A stretch of 64,000 bases of DNA from Actinomycetospora lemnae (GTDB taxonomy: Bacteria; Actinomycetota; Actinomycetes; Mycobacteriales; Pseudonocardiaceae): positions 100,173-164,172 of the forward strand of contig NZ_JAQZAO010000011.1 in NCBI RefSeq assembly GCF_028737315.1, read 5' to 3'. Below the pieces are notes generated by a model. The model did not search any database. It worked only from the letters and a program-made list of their open reading frames with translations, and was not told where the DNA came from. This document shows, piece after piece, positions 1-7,702 of the stretch. Numbering within the stretch: the first letter of the stretch is position 1; each line of letters starts with the position of its first letter. A program made the translations under genes and the position numbers.

Positions 1-538
1 ACTGATCTTCCTGGGCATCCCGCTCCTGGCCGGCTACCTCACCCGACGACTCGGCGAGCGCGCGAAGGACCGCACCTGGTACGAGGAGCGCTTCCTGCCC
101 CGGATCGGGCCCTTCGCGCTCTACGGCCTGCTGTTCACCATCGTGGTCCTCTTCGCCCTGCAGGGCGACGCCATCACCAGCCGGCCCCTCGACGTCGTCC
201 GGATCGCGCTGCCCCTGCTCATCTACTTCGCGGTGATGTGGGCCGGCTCCTACGCCCTCGGGCGCGCGGTCGGGCTGGGCTACGAGCGCACCACCACGCT
301 GGCGTTCACCGCCGCGGGCAACAACTTCGAGCTCGCCATCGCCGTCGCCATCGCCACGTGGGGCGCCACCAGCGGCCAGGCCCTCGCCGGGGTCGTCGGC
401 CCCCTCATCGAGGTCCCCGTCCTGGTCGCCCTGGTCTACGTCTCCCTCTGGCTGCGCCGGCGTCTGTTCCCCACGCAGCCCGAGGCGCTGCGCTCTCTCG
501 ACGGTCCAGCAACCACCCACTCGCAGCGGAGCCCCTGA
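1..538 (+). CDS. acr3: ACR3-type arsenite efflux permease, C-terminal part (cut by window edge)
   Basis: The frame is open from base 2 to the TGA at 536-538, so about 178 C-terminal residues are visible. They contain several hydrophobic helices and the segment [16 protein letters not shown], typical of the ACR3/BASS-fold arsenite transporters. The family pumps As(III) out across the cytoplasmic membrane. The stop overlaps the ATG of arsC (ATGA at 538), so the two genes are translationally coupled, as expected for an ars operon. The N-terminus lies outside the window. Family assignment is by recognition of the conserved segment and by context. Confidence 0.88.
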   Translation, partial: LIFLGIPLLAGYLTRRLGERAKDRTWYEERFLPRIGPFALYGLLFTIVVLFALQGDAITSRPLDVVRIALPLLIYFAVMWAGSYALGRAVGLGYERTTTLAFTAAGNNFELAIAVAIATWGATSGQALAGVVGPLIEVPVLVALVYVSLWLRRRLFPTQPEALRSLDGPATTHSQRSP

Positions 539-1206
539 TGACCAAGACCTACCAGCGCCACGACCTCTCGATCGACCAACGCCTCGCGCTCAAGACCGCG
601 GCGAAGAACCTCCAGCGCGAGTTCGCCGACACCTTCGGGGTGGAGACGATCGAGCGGTTCCTGCACTCGTCCTACGACGACTTCGCCGGCCGGGCGACCG
701 TCGTCAAGTTCCTGCCGTTGTTGGCCGAGCGCTTCGCCCGCCAGCGGCTGCACGCCCTGGCCAAGGTCGAGGGCCTGTCCCACGACGAGCGCCCGGCGGT
801 GCTGTTCCTGTGCACCCACAACGCCGGCCGCTCGCAGATGGCGCTCGGGTTCTTCACCCACCTCGCCGGCGACCAGGCGGTGGCCTACTCCGGGGGGTCG
901 GAGCCGGCCAGCGAGGTCAACCCGGCGGCCGTGGCCGCGATGGCCGAGTGCGGGATCGACATCTCCGGCGAGTTCCCGAAGCCGTGGACCGACGAGGTCG
1001 TCCGCGCCGCCGACGTCGTGGTCACCATGGGCTGCGGCGACGCCTGCCCGGTGTTCCCCGGCAAGCGCTACGAGGAGTGGGTACTGGAGGACCCCGCCGG
1101 GCTCGACCTCGAGGCCACCCGGCCCATCCGCGACGAGATCGAGCGCCGCGTGCGCGGCCTGCTCAACGACATCGGCGCGACGCCCCTGCACTCCACCGCC
1201 CGCTGA
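538..1206 (+). CDS. arsC: Arsenate reductase (LMW phosphatase fold) with N-terminal helical extension
   Basis: This 222-residue protein reduces arsenate to arsenite for export by the upstream ACR3 permease. Residues 1-80 form a helical extension; from about 86 it is a low-molecular-weight phosphatase fold with the anion loop C92-T-H-N-A-G-R98-S. Further Cys lie in the segment TMGCGDACPVFPG, where the resolving cysteine is expected. Actinobacterial enzymes with this extension are known (ArsC1'-type in Corynebacterium) and use thioredoxin or mycothiol. The ATG overlaps the acr3 stop by 4 nt. A hairpin follows at 1219-1247. I cannot tell from sequence which thiol donor is used. Confidence 0.9.
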   Translation: MTKTYQRHDLSIDQRLALKTAAKNLQREFADTFGVETIERFLHSSYDDFAGRATVVKFLPLLAERFARQRLHALAKVEGLSHDERPAVLFLCTHNAGRSQMALGFFTHLAGDQAVAYSGGSEPASEVNPAAVAAMAECGIDISGEFPKPWTDEVVRAADVVVTMGCGDACPVFPGKRYEEWVLEDPAGLDLEATRPIRDEIERRVRGLLNDIGATPLHSTAR

Positions 1207-1218
1207 CCGCCCGGGGTC

Positions 1219-1247
1219 GGGGACCTGTCGGCACCGGACAGGTCCCC
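1219..1247 (+). terminator. Hairpin after arsC
   Basis: GGGGACCTGTC (1219-1229) pairs perfectly with GACAGGTCCCC (1237-1247) across a 7-nt loop. It lies 12 bp after the arsC stop and before the next gene's ribosome site. There is no T-tract, which is common in high-GC actinobacteria. It may terminate or attenuate transcription into the flavoprotein gene. Confidence 0.6.
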
Positions 1248-1312
1248 GTCCCGGCGCGTGCCCTCACCTCCGCGACACCACGCAGCTCCCCGACCAGGAA
1301 GGTCCGTGTCCC

Positions 1313-2755
1313 GTGCACCTCGTCGCGATCGGAGGCAGCGACGCCGGCATCTCCGCCGCGCTGCGCGCCCGCGAGCTCGACCCGACGACCGACGTCACGG
1401 TCGTCGTCGCCGACGCCTACCCGAACTTCTCGATCTGCGGCATCCCGTACTACGTCTCGGGCGAGGTCACCCACTGGCGGGACCTCGCGCACCGCTCCCA
1501 CGCCGACCTGGACGCCGCCGGTGTGGCGTTGCGGCTGGACACGACCGCCACCGCGATCGACGTCGACGGCCGTCGTCTGCACCTGCGCGACCGCGACGGG
1601 CGCGAGGACACGCTGGCCTACGACGAGCTGGTGGTCGGCACCGGCGCGACCTCGGTCCGCCCCCCGATCGCCGGGCTCGGCGGACCGGACGCTCTCGGTC
1701 CCGAGGACGGGGTGCACCTGCTGCACTCCATGGGCGACACGTTCGCCGTCATGCGGACACTCGGCGAGCAGCGGCCCGCCTCCGCCGTCATCGTGGGCGC
1801 GGGCTACATCGGCCTGGAGATGGCCGAGGCCCTGCGTTCCCGCGGGTTGGACGTGACCCAGGTCGAGGCCCTCCCCGAGGTGCTCCCGACCGTCGACCCC
1901 GAGCTCGGCGCTCTCGTGCACACCGAGCTCGCCGACCACGACGTGCAGGTCGTCACGTCGACCACGGTCGACGAGATCGTGCGCGCCGGCACCCGGGCGG
2001 GGGGCCGGCTGCGGGTGGAGGGACACCACAGCGACGGGAGCTCGTTCACCCGCGCGGTCGATCTCGTGCTCGTCGTGGTCGGCGTGCGCCCGGACACCGG
2101 CCTGGCCGTCGACGCCGGCGCGGTGACCGGGGTCAAGGGCGCGCTCGTCGTCGACGAGCAGATGCGCACCAACCTCCCGCACGTCCACGCCGCCGGCGAC
2201 TGCGTCGTCACGCATCACCGCCAGCTCGGGATCACCTACCTGCCGTTGGGCACCACGGCCCACAAGCAGGGTCGCGTCGCCGGTGAGAACGCCCTCGGGG
2301 GCTCGCGCCGTTTCGCGGGCAGCCTCGGCACCCAGGTCGTCAAGGTCTTCGATCTCGTCGCGGCCCGCACCGGACTCCGTGAGCACGAAGCGAGCGCCGT
2401 CGGGCTCCACCCGGCCACCACCGTGAGCCGCCCCGACGACCACAAGGCCTACTACCCCGGCGCCACCCCGATCCACATCGCGATCACCGGCGACACCGAC
2501 ACCGGAGCCCTGCTCGGCGCCCAGCTCGTCGGACGACGCGGCGCCGAGATCGCCAAGCGCGTCGACACCTACGCCGGGGCCCTGTTCCACGAGATGAGCG
2601 TGGACCAGGTCAGTGACCTCGACCTGTCCTACACCCCTCCCCTGGGCTCACCGTGGGACGCCGTGCAGATGGCCACCCAGGCCTGGGTGCGCAGCCGGGA
2701 CGCCGCTCCCGTGCTGCTCCGCGAGCCCGTCCCGGCAGGACCCGCCCAGGACTGA
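1313..2755 (+). CDS. FAD-dependent pyridine nucleotide-disulfide oxidoreductase, CoA-disulfide reductase-like
   Basis: This 480-residue flavoprotein has an N-terminal FAD-binding segment (VAIGGSDAGISAA), a second dinucleotide fold (VIVGAGYIGLEMAEAL) and the C-terminal FAD motif (HAAGDC). The single active cysteine sits in NFSICGIPYYVSG near residue 44, the signature of CoA-disulfide reductase and NADH oxidase relatives. The GTG start follows AGGAAGG at 1296-1302. It sits behind arsC and converges on the flavoprotein at 2779, 23 bp apart. Family members reduce low-molecular-weight disulfides or persulfides with NAD(P)H; a role in thiol balance during arsenic stress is inference from position. 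The exact substrate cannot be read from the sequence. Confidence 0.82.
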   Translation: MHLVAIGGSDAGISAALRARELDPTTDVTVVVADAYPNFSICGIPYYVSGEVTHWRDLAHRSHADLDAAGVALRLDTTATAIDVDGRRLHLRDRDGREDTLAYDELVVGTGATSVRPPIAGLGGPDALGPEDGVHLLHSMGDTFAVMRTLGEQRPASAVIVGAGYIGLEMAEALRSRGLDVTQVEALPEVLPTVDPELGALVHTELADHDVQVVTSTTVDEIVRAGTRAGGRLRVEGHHSDGSSFTRAVDLVLVVVGVRPDTGLAVDAGAVTGVKGALVVDEQMRTNLPHVHAAGDCVVTHHRQLGITYLPLGTTAHKQGRVAGENALGGSRRFAGSLGTQVVKVFDLVAARTGLREHEASAVGLHPATTVSRPDDHKAYYPGATPIHIAITGDTDTGALLGAQLVGRRGAEIAKRVDTYAGALFHEMSVDQVSDLDLSYTPPLGSPWDAVQMATQAWVRSRDAAPVLLREPVPAGPAQD

Positions 2756-2778
2756 TCACCGGGTGGACCGACAGGCCG

Positions 2779-4053
2779 TCAGCTGTGAGAGAGGTCTGCG
2801 TCGAACAGGCCCGCGCCCCCGCACACCCCCGTCTCGTCGAGGATCAGCTCGACCCGGGACGCGGCCTCGTGGTCGCCGGCGAGCTCGGCCGCGATCGAGC
2901 GGACCTGCTCGTAGCCGGTGCGGGCGAGGAAGGTCGGGGCACGGCCGTACGACTTCATCCCCGCCAGATAGACGCCCGGCTCGGGGTGGGCGAGCTCCTC
3001 GGCACCGTGCGGGTACACCGTGCCGCACGAATGCGCGTTGGGGTCGATGAGCGGCGCCAACAGGACCGGCGCCTGCAGGGTCGCGTCGAGCTGGAGGCGG
3101 ACCTCGGACAGCCACGACAGGTCCGGCCGGAACCCGGTCACCACGACGACCTCGTCCACGCTCTCCACCTGCCGGCCGTCGTCGGAGGTCAGCGACAACC
3201 GACCGGCGTCGTCCTGCTCCACGCGCTCGGTGCGGAACCCGAACACCGGCGTCACCGAGCCCGCCTCCACCGCCTCGGCGGCCCGCTTGCCGAGAGCGCC
3301 GCGAGCAGGGAGCTGGTCCGCGTCGCCGCCCCCGAGGACCTGGCCGAACCCGGCCCGGCGGAGCAGCCACGACACCCGGGTGCCGGGCTCATCGGCCACG
3401 AGCTCCGCGAAGGCCGCCACTGCGGTCAACGCCGAGTGCCCGGACCCGGCCACCACGACGTACCGACCGGCGTAGCGACGACGCTCCTCGGGGTCCGTCA
3501 GGTCCGGGACCGCGGCCCGGATGCGCTCCCCTGCGGCGCGCTCGCCGATGGCCGGCAGCCCGTCCCCACCGAGCGGGTTGGCCGACGTCCAGGTGCCCGA
3601 CGCGTCGATGACGGCGCGGGCGGGGATGCGCTGCTCGCCGCCACCGGTGCTCACGTGCACGAGCAGCGGCTCGGTGTCGCGGCCGGCGTCGACCACGCGG
3701 TCGCGTCCCCGACGGGTCACGCCGACCACGCGGGCGCCGGTCACCACGCGCGACCCGAGCGCGTCGGCGAGCGGCGCCAGGTAGCGCTCCGCCCACTCCG
3801 CGCCGCTCGGGTAGGACTCGGGGTCCGGCTGGGTCCAGCCGTGCTTCTCCAGCAGCCGCCGTGCGGCCGGGTCGACCACCCACTCCCACGGCGAGAACAG
3901 CCGCACGTGACCCCACTCGCGCACCGAGGACCCGGCGTGCTCACCGGCCTCGAGCACCAGCGGCTCCACCCCCTGCTCGAGGAGCTCCGCCGCCGCAGCG
4001 AGCCCCACCGGACCCGCGCCGACCACCACCACCGGCAGTACCGTCCCGTTCAT
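2779..4053 (-). CDS. ArsO-like flavin monooxygenase/oxidoreductase of the ars locus
   Basis: The protein has 424 residues, from the ATG at 4053 preceded by GGAGG (about 4057-4062). It has two dinucleotide-binding folds: VVVVGAGPVGLAAA near the N-terminus, and VVVAGSGHSALTAVAAF in the middle. This resembles the flavin monooxygenase-like proteins often called ArsO in bacterial ars operons. It is divergent from the ArsR-ArsN gene, and their shared promoter carries three copies of an ArsR-type dyad, so it is very probably arsenic-induced. Its reaction is not established for the family; oxidation of trivalent or organic arsenicals is a suggestion only. Confidence 0.78.
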   Translation of the reverse strand: MNGTVLPVVVVGAGPVGLAAAAELLEQGVEPLVLEAGEHAGSSVREWGHVRLFSPWEWVVDPAARRLLEKHGWTQPDPESYPSGAEWAERYLAPLADALGSRVVTGARVVGVTRRGRDRVVDAGRDTEPLLVHVSTGGGEQRIPARAVIDASGTWTSANPLGGDGLPAIGERAAGERIRAAVPDLTDPEERRRYAGRYVVVAGSGHSALTAVAAFAELVADEPGTRVSWLLRRAGFGQVLGGGDADQLPARGALGKRAAEAVEAGSVTPVFGFRTERVEQDDAGRLSLTSDDGRQVESVDEVVVVTGFRPDLSWLSEVRLQLDATLQAPVLLAPLIDPNAHSCGTVYPHGAEELAHPEPGVYLAGMKSYGRAPTFLARTGYEQVRSIAAELAGDHEAASRVELILDETGVCGGAGLFDADLSHS

Positions 4054-4062
4054 GCCGCCTCC

Positions 4063-4139
4063 ATCGACGAGCTTCGATCGAACGAGGCGGACTGTATCGA
4101 CGCCGATCGATGGGTGCAACCATCGACTCGGATCGATAC
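4063..4139. promoter_or_regulatory. Triple ArsR-type operator in the divergent ars promoter
   Basis: The dyad ATCGA-N6-TCGAT occurs three times, at 4063-4078, 4096-4111 and 4122-4137. The last two are arranged as one large mirror-symmetric element: GTATCGA (4094-4100), TCGATGG (4107-4113), CCATCGA (4120-4126), TCGATAC (4133-4139), each separated by 6 nt. Divergent -10-like hexamers lie at its two ends: GATACT at 4135-4140 (plus) and GATACA at 4098-4093 (minus). The first dyad covers the leader of the minus-strand gene. Repression of both genes by the ArsR domain is inferred. Confidence 0.75.
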
Positions 4140-4148
4140 TCTGTCGAC

Positions 4149-5018
4149 GTGAGCGCGAGCCCCCTGCCGTCGGTCAGCCCGCCCGACCCCGCGGCCGTCC
4201 GACCGGTGCAGCTCCCGAACGACCACGCGGCGACCTATGCCAGCTGGTACGCCTGCCTCGCCGAGCCCGTGCGCGTCCGCCTGCTGCACGCGGTCGCGAC
4301 CGCGGCCGCGCCGGTCTCGGTCGGCCGGCTGGCCGAGCTGACCGGGATCAGCCAGGCCACCTGCTCACACCACCTGCGCAAGCTCGCCGAGACCGGGTTC
4401 GTCGTCCTCCGCCGAGAAGGAACGACCACCCGCGTGGCGGTCGATCCCGCCTGCTGCGTCGGCCTGCCCCACGCGGCCGATGCGGTCATGGGCCTGCTCG
4501 CCGACCGGCCCTGCTGCCCCGAGGACCTGCCCGACGACGTGTCGGTGCGCGCGATGGAGCATCGCGACTGGGACCCCGTGCGGCGCATCTACGCCGAAGG
4601 CATCGCGACCGGCGACGCCACCTTCGAGACCGAGGTCCCCGACACCGAGACCCTCGACGCCACCTGGCTGCCCGACCACCGGTGGGTCGCCGAGATCGAC
4701 GGCGAGGTCGTCGGCTGGGCCACCGCCAGCCCCACATCCACCCGCGAGGTGTACGCCGGGGTCGTCGAGACCTCGGTCTACGTCGGCGAGGGCCACCGCG
4801 GTCGTGGCGTCGGCACGAGCCTCGTCCAGCGCCAGGTCACCGCCGCCGACGCGGCGGGGCTCTGGACCCTGCAGACCTCGATCTTCCCGGAGAACCGGGC
4901 GAGCATCGCGCTCCACCACTCCGCCGGCTACCGGACCCTCGGCGTCCGCGAACGCATCGGCCAGCACCACGGCGTCTGGCGCGACGTCGTGTTCCTCGAG
5001 CGTCGGCGTCCGGCCTGA
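4149..5018 (+). CDS. ArsR repressor fused to ArsN-like (phosphinothricin-type) N-acetyltransferase
   Basis: The protein has 289 residues. Residues about 27-100 form an ArsR winged helix (recognition region ISQATCSHHLRKL); about 131-285 form a GNAT domain with the acetyl-CoA loop HRGRGVGTSL and the ending FPENRASIALHHSAGY typical of phosphinothricin/arsinothricin acetyltransferases (ArsN). Candidate As(III) ligands are C36, C72 and the pairs C102-C103 and C122-C123. I chose the GTG at 4149 because the in-frame ATG at 4110 lies inside the operator dyad, and GATACT at 4135-4140 would start transcription at about 4149 (leaderless). The fusion would link arsenic sensing to detoxification of an arsenical or related compound; the substrate is inferred. 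Confidence 0.85.
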   Translation: MSASPLPSVSPPDPAAVRPVQLPNDHAATYASWYACLAEPVRVRLLHAVATAAAPVSVGRLAELTGISQATCSHHLRKLAETGFVVLRREGTTTRVAVDPACCVGLPHAADAVMGLLADRPCCPEDLPDDVSVRAMEHRDWDPVRRIYAEGIATGDATFETEVPDTETLDATWLPDHRWVAEIDGEVVGWATASPTSTREVYAGVVETSVYVGEGHRGRGVGTSLVQRQVTAADAAGLWTLQTSIFPENRASIALHHSAGYRTLGVRERIGQHHGVWRDVVFLERRRPA

Positions 5019-5117
5019 GCGGCGTCCGGTCGGCGACCCGTGGAGCGGGCTGAGCCCTGGGTCTTGTCTGCGGAACAGCTGTCCTGGGCGGCGGCGCGGC
5101 CCTCGCCCGGCTCGCTC

Positions 5118-5160
5118 CTCCGACCTGATCGTTCGCTCGGAGTCGCCCCTCAGGTCGGAG
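5118..5160 (-). terminator. Hairpin downstream of rnpB
   Basis: CTCCGACCTG (5118-5127) and CAGGTCGGAG (5151-5160) form a perfect 10-bp stem with a 23-nt loop, 25 bp beyond the rnpB 3' end. It could terminate rnpB (minus), and possibly the ArsR-ArsN mRNA from the other side. No T-tract is present. Apart from it, I see nothing in 5019-5184. Confidence 0.45.
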
Positions 5161-5184
5161 AACATGCTGGTCGCCGGGTGTGGG

Positions 5185-5591
5185 GCGGACGAGTCGGCCT
5201 GTAAGCCGGATCCTGTGCCCACGTCCCTCGCGGGAGCGTGGGTGGCGACCATCCATCTCGGCCCGCCGTCGCCGGCGGGCTCCAGCGGTCTACCCGCAGG
5301 TCTCGGGCGGGCAGCCCTCGGACGACCTGCGCGGCCGGTCCTCGCGGACCGACCTTCTTGACCTTGCTCCGGGTGGGGTTTACCGAGCCGTCCTGGTCAC
5401 CCAGGACGCTGGTGGTCTCTTACACCACCGTTTCACCCTCACCACCGCTCGCGCGATGGCGGTCTGTTCTCTGTGGCACTGTCCCGCGGGTCACCCCGGG
5501 TTGCTGTTGGCAACCACCCTGCCCTGTGGAGTCCGGACTTTCCTCGACGGCCCTCGTGGGGCCGCCGCGGTCGCCCGGCCGACTCGTCCGC
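5185..5591 (-). ncRNA. rnpB: RNase P RNA (bacterial class A)
   Basis: On the minus strand the 5' part contains the conserved GAGGAAAGTCCGGACTCC, followed by a CACAGGGCAGGGTGG segment. Further conserved blocks are GGGTGAAACGGTG, AAACCCCACCCGGAGCAAG and, near the 3' end, GGATCCGGCTTACAGGCC. The ends are fixed by the P1 helix: 5577-5591 and 5185-5199 are perfect 15-nt complements. Length is about 407 nt, normal for actinobacteria. A -10-like TACCAT (5604-5599) lies 7 nt before the predicted 5' end. It is the catalytic RNA that trims tRNA 5' leaders. Confidence 0.95.
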
Positions 5592-5598
5592 GCCGACG

Positions 5599-5673
5599 AT
5601 GGTACAGCCGCCGCGAGGGGCACGTCCCGCAGTCGGCCACGCCTCTCGACCATGTGCGACGTGCCCCTCGCGG
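5599..5673. promoter_or_regulatory. rnpB promoter with a 16-bp perfect inverted repeat
   Basis: The minus-strand -10 candidate TACCAT (5604-5599) is placed to start rnpB at about 5591. Just upstream, CCGCGAGGGGCACGTC (5611-5626) is exactly inverted at 5658-5673, with a 31-nt spacer. One arm overlaps the expected -35 position of rnpB; the other ends 24 bp before the GTG of the TSUP gene on the plus strand. It may be an operator or an RNA hairpin. Its function is unknown. Confidence 0.5.
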
Positions 5674-5697
5674 GGCAGACCGTTAGCGTCGCGCATC

Positions 5698-6456
5698 GTG
5701 TCGGACCCGTCGGTGCTCCAGGTCGTGCTGCTGGCCGCCCTCGGGCTGCTGGCCGGCGCGGTCAACGCGGTCGCCGGGGGCGGGTCGCTCATCGTCTTCC
5801 CCGCGCTGCTGGCCACGGGGATGCCGCCGCTGCCCGCCAACGTCACGAACTCGGTGGCGCAGTGGCCGGGCTACGCGGGCTCGACGGTCAACGCGCGCCA
5901 CGACCTGAAGCGACAGCGTCGCCGCCTCGTCTCCACCGGCATCGTCGCCGCGCTGGGCTCGGCGGTGGGGTGCGCGCTGCTGCTGGTCCTGCCCCAGTCG
6001 GTGTTCGACGCCGTCGTCCCCGTGCTGGTCCTGCTCGCGAGCCTGACCCTCGGCGCGCAGCCGTGGATCAAGAAGTGGACCGGGCGCACCGAGCGCACCG
6101 CCGACAACCCGAAGGTGCTGCTCCCGACGATCTTCGTCGCCGCGGTCTACGGCGGCTACTTCGGCGGGGCGCTCGGGGTCGTGCTCATCGCGGTGCTCTC
6201 GCTGCTCGCCCACGACACGCTGCAGCGGCTCAACGCGGTCAAGGTCCTGCTCTCCCTGGTGACGAGCACGGTGACCGTGGTGCTGTTCGCGTTCTTCGCC
6301 CCGGTGGACTGGCTCGCCGTGCTCCTGCTCGCGCCGACCACGCTGCTCGGCGGCTTCCTCGGCATGGCCGTCGCCAAGAAGATGCCCGACGGGGTACTGC
6401 GCTGGAGCGTCGTGGTGCTCGGCGTCGCGGTGGCGATCTACCTGTTCCTGCGGTGA
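5698..6456 (+). CDS. TSUP (TauE/SafE) family anion permease
   Basis: A 252-residue membrane protein with about eight hydrophobic helices. It has the family signature near the N-terminus (GLLAGAVNAVAGGGSLIVFPAL) and its internal repeat (YGGYFGGALGVVLI). TSUP proteins move sulfite, sulfonates or other anions across the cytoplasmic membrane; the substrate here cannot be read. The GTG at 5698 begins the N-terminal helix directly and lies 8 nt after TAGCGT, suggesting a leaderless transcript. It is followed after 4 nt by an ArsB-like permease, so the two form an operon of anion transporters next to the ars locus. Confidence 0.85.
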   Translation: MSDPSVLQVVLLAALGLLAGAVNAVAGGGSLIVFPALLATGMPPLPANVTNSVAQWPGYAGSTVNARHDLKRQRRRLVSTGIVAALGSAVGCALLLVLPQSVFDAVVPVLVLLASLTLGAQPWIKKWTGRTERTADNPKVLLPTIFVAAVYGGYFGGALGVVLIAVLSLLAHDTLQRLNAVKVLLSLVTSTVTVVLFAFFAPVDWLAVLLLAPTTLLGGFLGMAVAKKMPDGVLRWSVVVLGVAVAIYLFLR

Positions 6457-6460
6457 CCCG

Positions 6461-7702
6461 GTGACCGTCGTCGCGGTCGGCCTGCTGGCGGTCGTCCTCG
6501 TCGGCGCCGCCACCCGGCCCCGCAACCTACCCGAGGCGACGGCCGCGATCCCGGCCGCGCTGGTCGTCCTCGCGACGGGGCTGCTCGCGCCGCAGCAGGC
6601 GTGGGACGAGGTCCGCGAGCTCGGCCCGACGGTCGGGTTCCTCGCCGCGGTGCTCGTGCTGGCCCACCTCGCCGACGCCGAGGGTGTGTTCCGCTGGGCC
6701 GGAGGGCTGCTCGCCCGCCACGCGGCCGGGAGCACACCACGACTCTTCGCCCTCGTCGTCCTCGCGGCCGCGGCGACGACCGCCGTCCTGAGCCTCGACG
6801 CCACCGTCGTCCTGCTGACCCCGGTCGTCCTCGACACCGCCCGGCGCCTCGGCGCGCGCCCCGCCCCGCACGCCTTCGCCTGCGCCCACCTCGCCAACAG
6901 CGGCTCGCTGCTGCTGCCCGTCGCGAACCTCACCAACCTCCTGGCCCTCCAGGCGAGCGGCCTGACGTTCCTCGGCTTCGCCGGGCTCATGGTGCTGCCG
7001 CAGCTCGCGGTGCTGGTCGTCGAGTACCTCGGGCTGCGGCTGACGTTCCGCGGCGACCTCGCCACGCCCGCGCAGGCCGCCGACGGGGACGACGAGGTGC
7101 CGGTCCCCCGCGTCGCCCTCGCGGTGCTGGCGGCGACGCTGCTCGGGTTCGCCGCCGCCTCGCCCCTCGGGATCGAGCCGGTGTGGGTCGCCGTGGTGGG
7201 CGCGGCGGTGCTGGCCACCCGCACCCTGGCCACCCGCCGCACCCGCCTCCGGGACGTCGTGGGCTCGGCGTCGCCCCTGTTCTGCCTGTTCGTCCTGGCG
7301 CTGGGCGTGGTCGTCGCCGCGGTGACCGAGCGCGGCCTCGGCGACCTGGTCGCGGGCCTGCTCCCCACCGGCACCTCGTTCGCCGCCCTGCTCGGCCTCG
7401 CGGCGATCGCCGCGGTGCTCGCGAACCTCGTCAACAACCTGCCGGCGACCCTCGTCCTGCTCGCCGCGCTCGGGCCCACGCCGGCGGTCGGCGCCGTGCT
7501 CGCGGTGCTCATCGGGGTCAACGTCGGCCCGAACCTCACCCCCGTCGGCTCGCTCGCGACCCTCCTGTGGCGGCGGGTGCTCGCGGCGCGCGGCGTCCCC
7601 GCCCCGCTGGGGACGTTCACGGTGGCGGGGCTCGCGACCGTTCCCCTCGGCGTCGTCGCCGGCACGGCCGCGCTCTGGCTCACCCTCGCGGTGACGGGCT
7701 GA
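6461..7702 (+). CDS. arsB: ArsB/SLC13-type anion permease, probable arsenite exporter
   Basis: A 413-residue protein with 11-12 predicted membrane helices. The C-terminal segment GPNLTPVGSLATLLWRRVL matches the ArsB signature, and NLVNNLPATLVLLAALGP matches the helix-loop repeat of the ArsB/SLC13 superfamily. ArsB exports arsenite or antimonite. A role in arsenic resistance fits the nearby ars locus, which would then carry two unrelated As(III) exporters (ACR3 and ArsB). The GTG start is 4 nt after the TSUP stop. The end overlaps the convergent XRE gene by 23 bp. A general SLC13 carboxylate or sulfate substrate remains possible. Confidence 0.75.
   Translation: MTVVAVGLLAVVLVGAATRPRNLPEATAAIPAALVVLATGLLAPQQAWDEVRELGPTVGFLAAVLVLAHLADAEGVFRWAGGLLARHAAGSTPRLFALVVLAAAATTAVLSLDATVVLLTPVVLDTARRLGARPAPHAFACAHLANSGSLLLPVANLTNLLALQASGLTFLGFAGLMVLPQLAVLVVEYLGLRLTFRGDLATPAQAADGDDEVPVPRVALAVLAATLLGFAAASPLGIEPVWVAVVGAAVLATRTLATRRTRLRDVVGSASPLFCLFVLALGVVVAAVTERGLGDLVAGLLPTGTSFAALLGLAAIAAVLANLVNNLPATLVLLAALGPTPAVGAVLAVLIGVNVGPNLTPVGSLATLLWRRVLAARGVPAPLGTFTVAGLATVPLGVVAGTAALWLTLAVTG

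Noticed and set aside
4110..4112. ATG at 4110 as start of the ArsR-ArsN protein
   Set aside because: It lies inside the operator palindrome and upstream of the likely transcription start at about 4149; the 13 extra residues show no family match.
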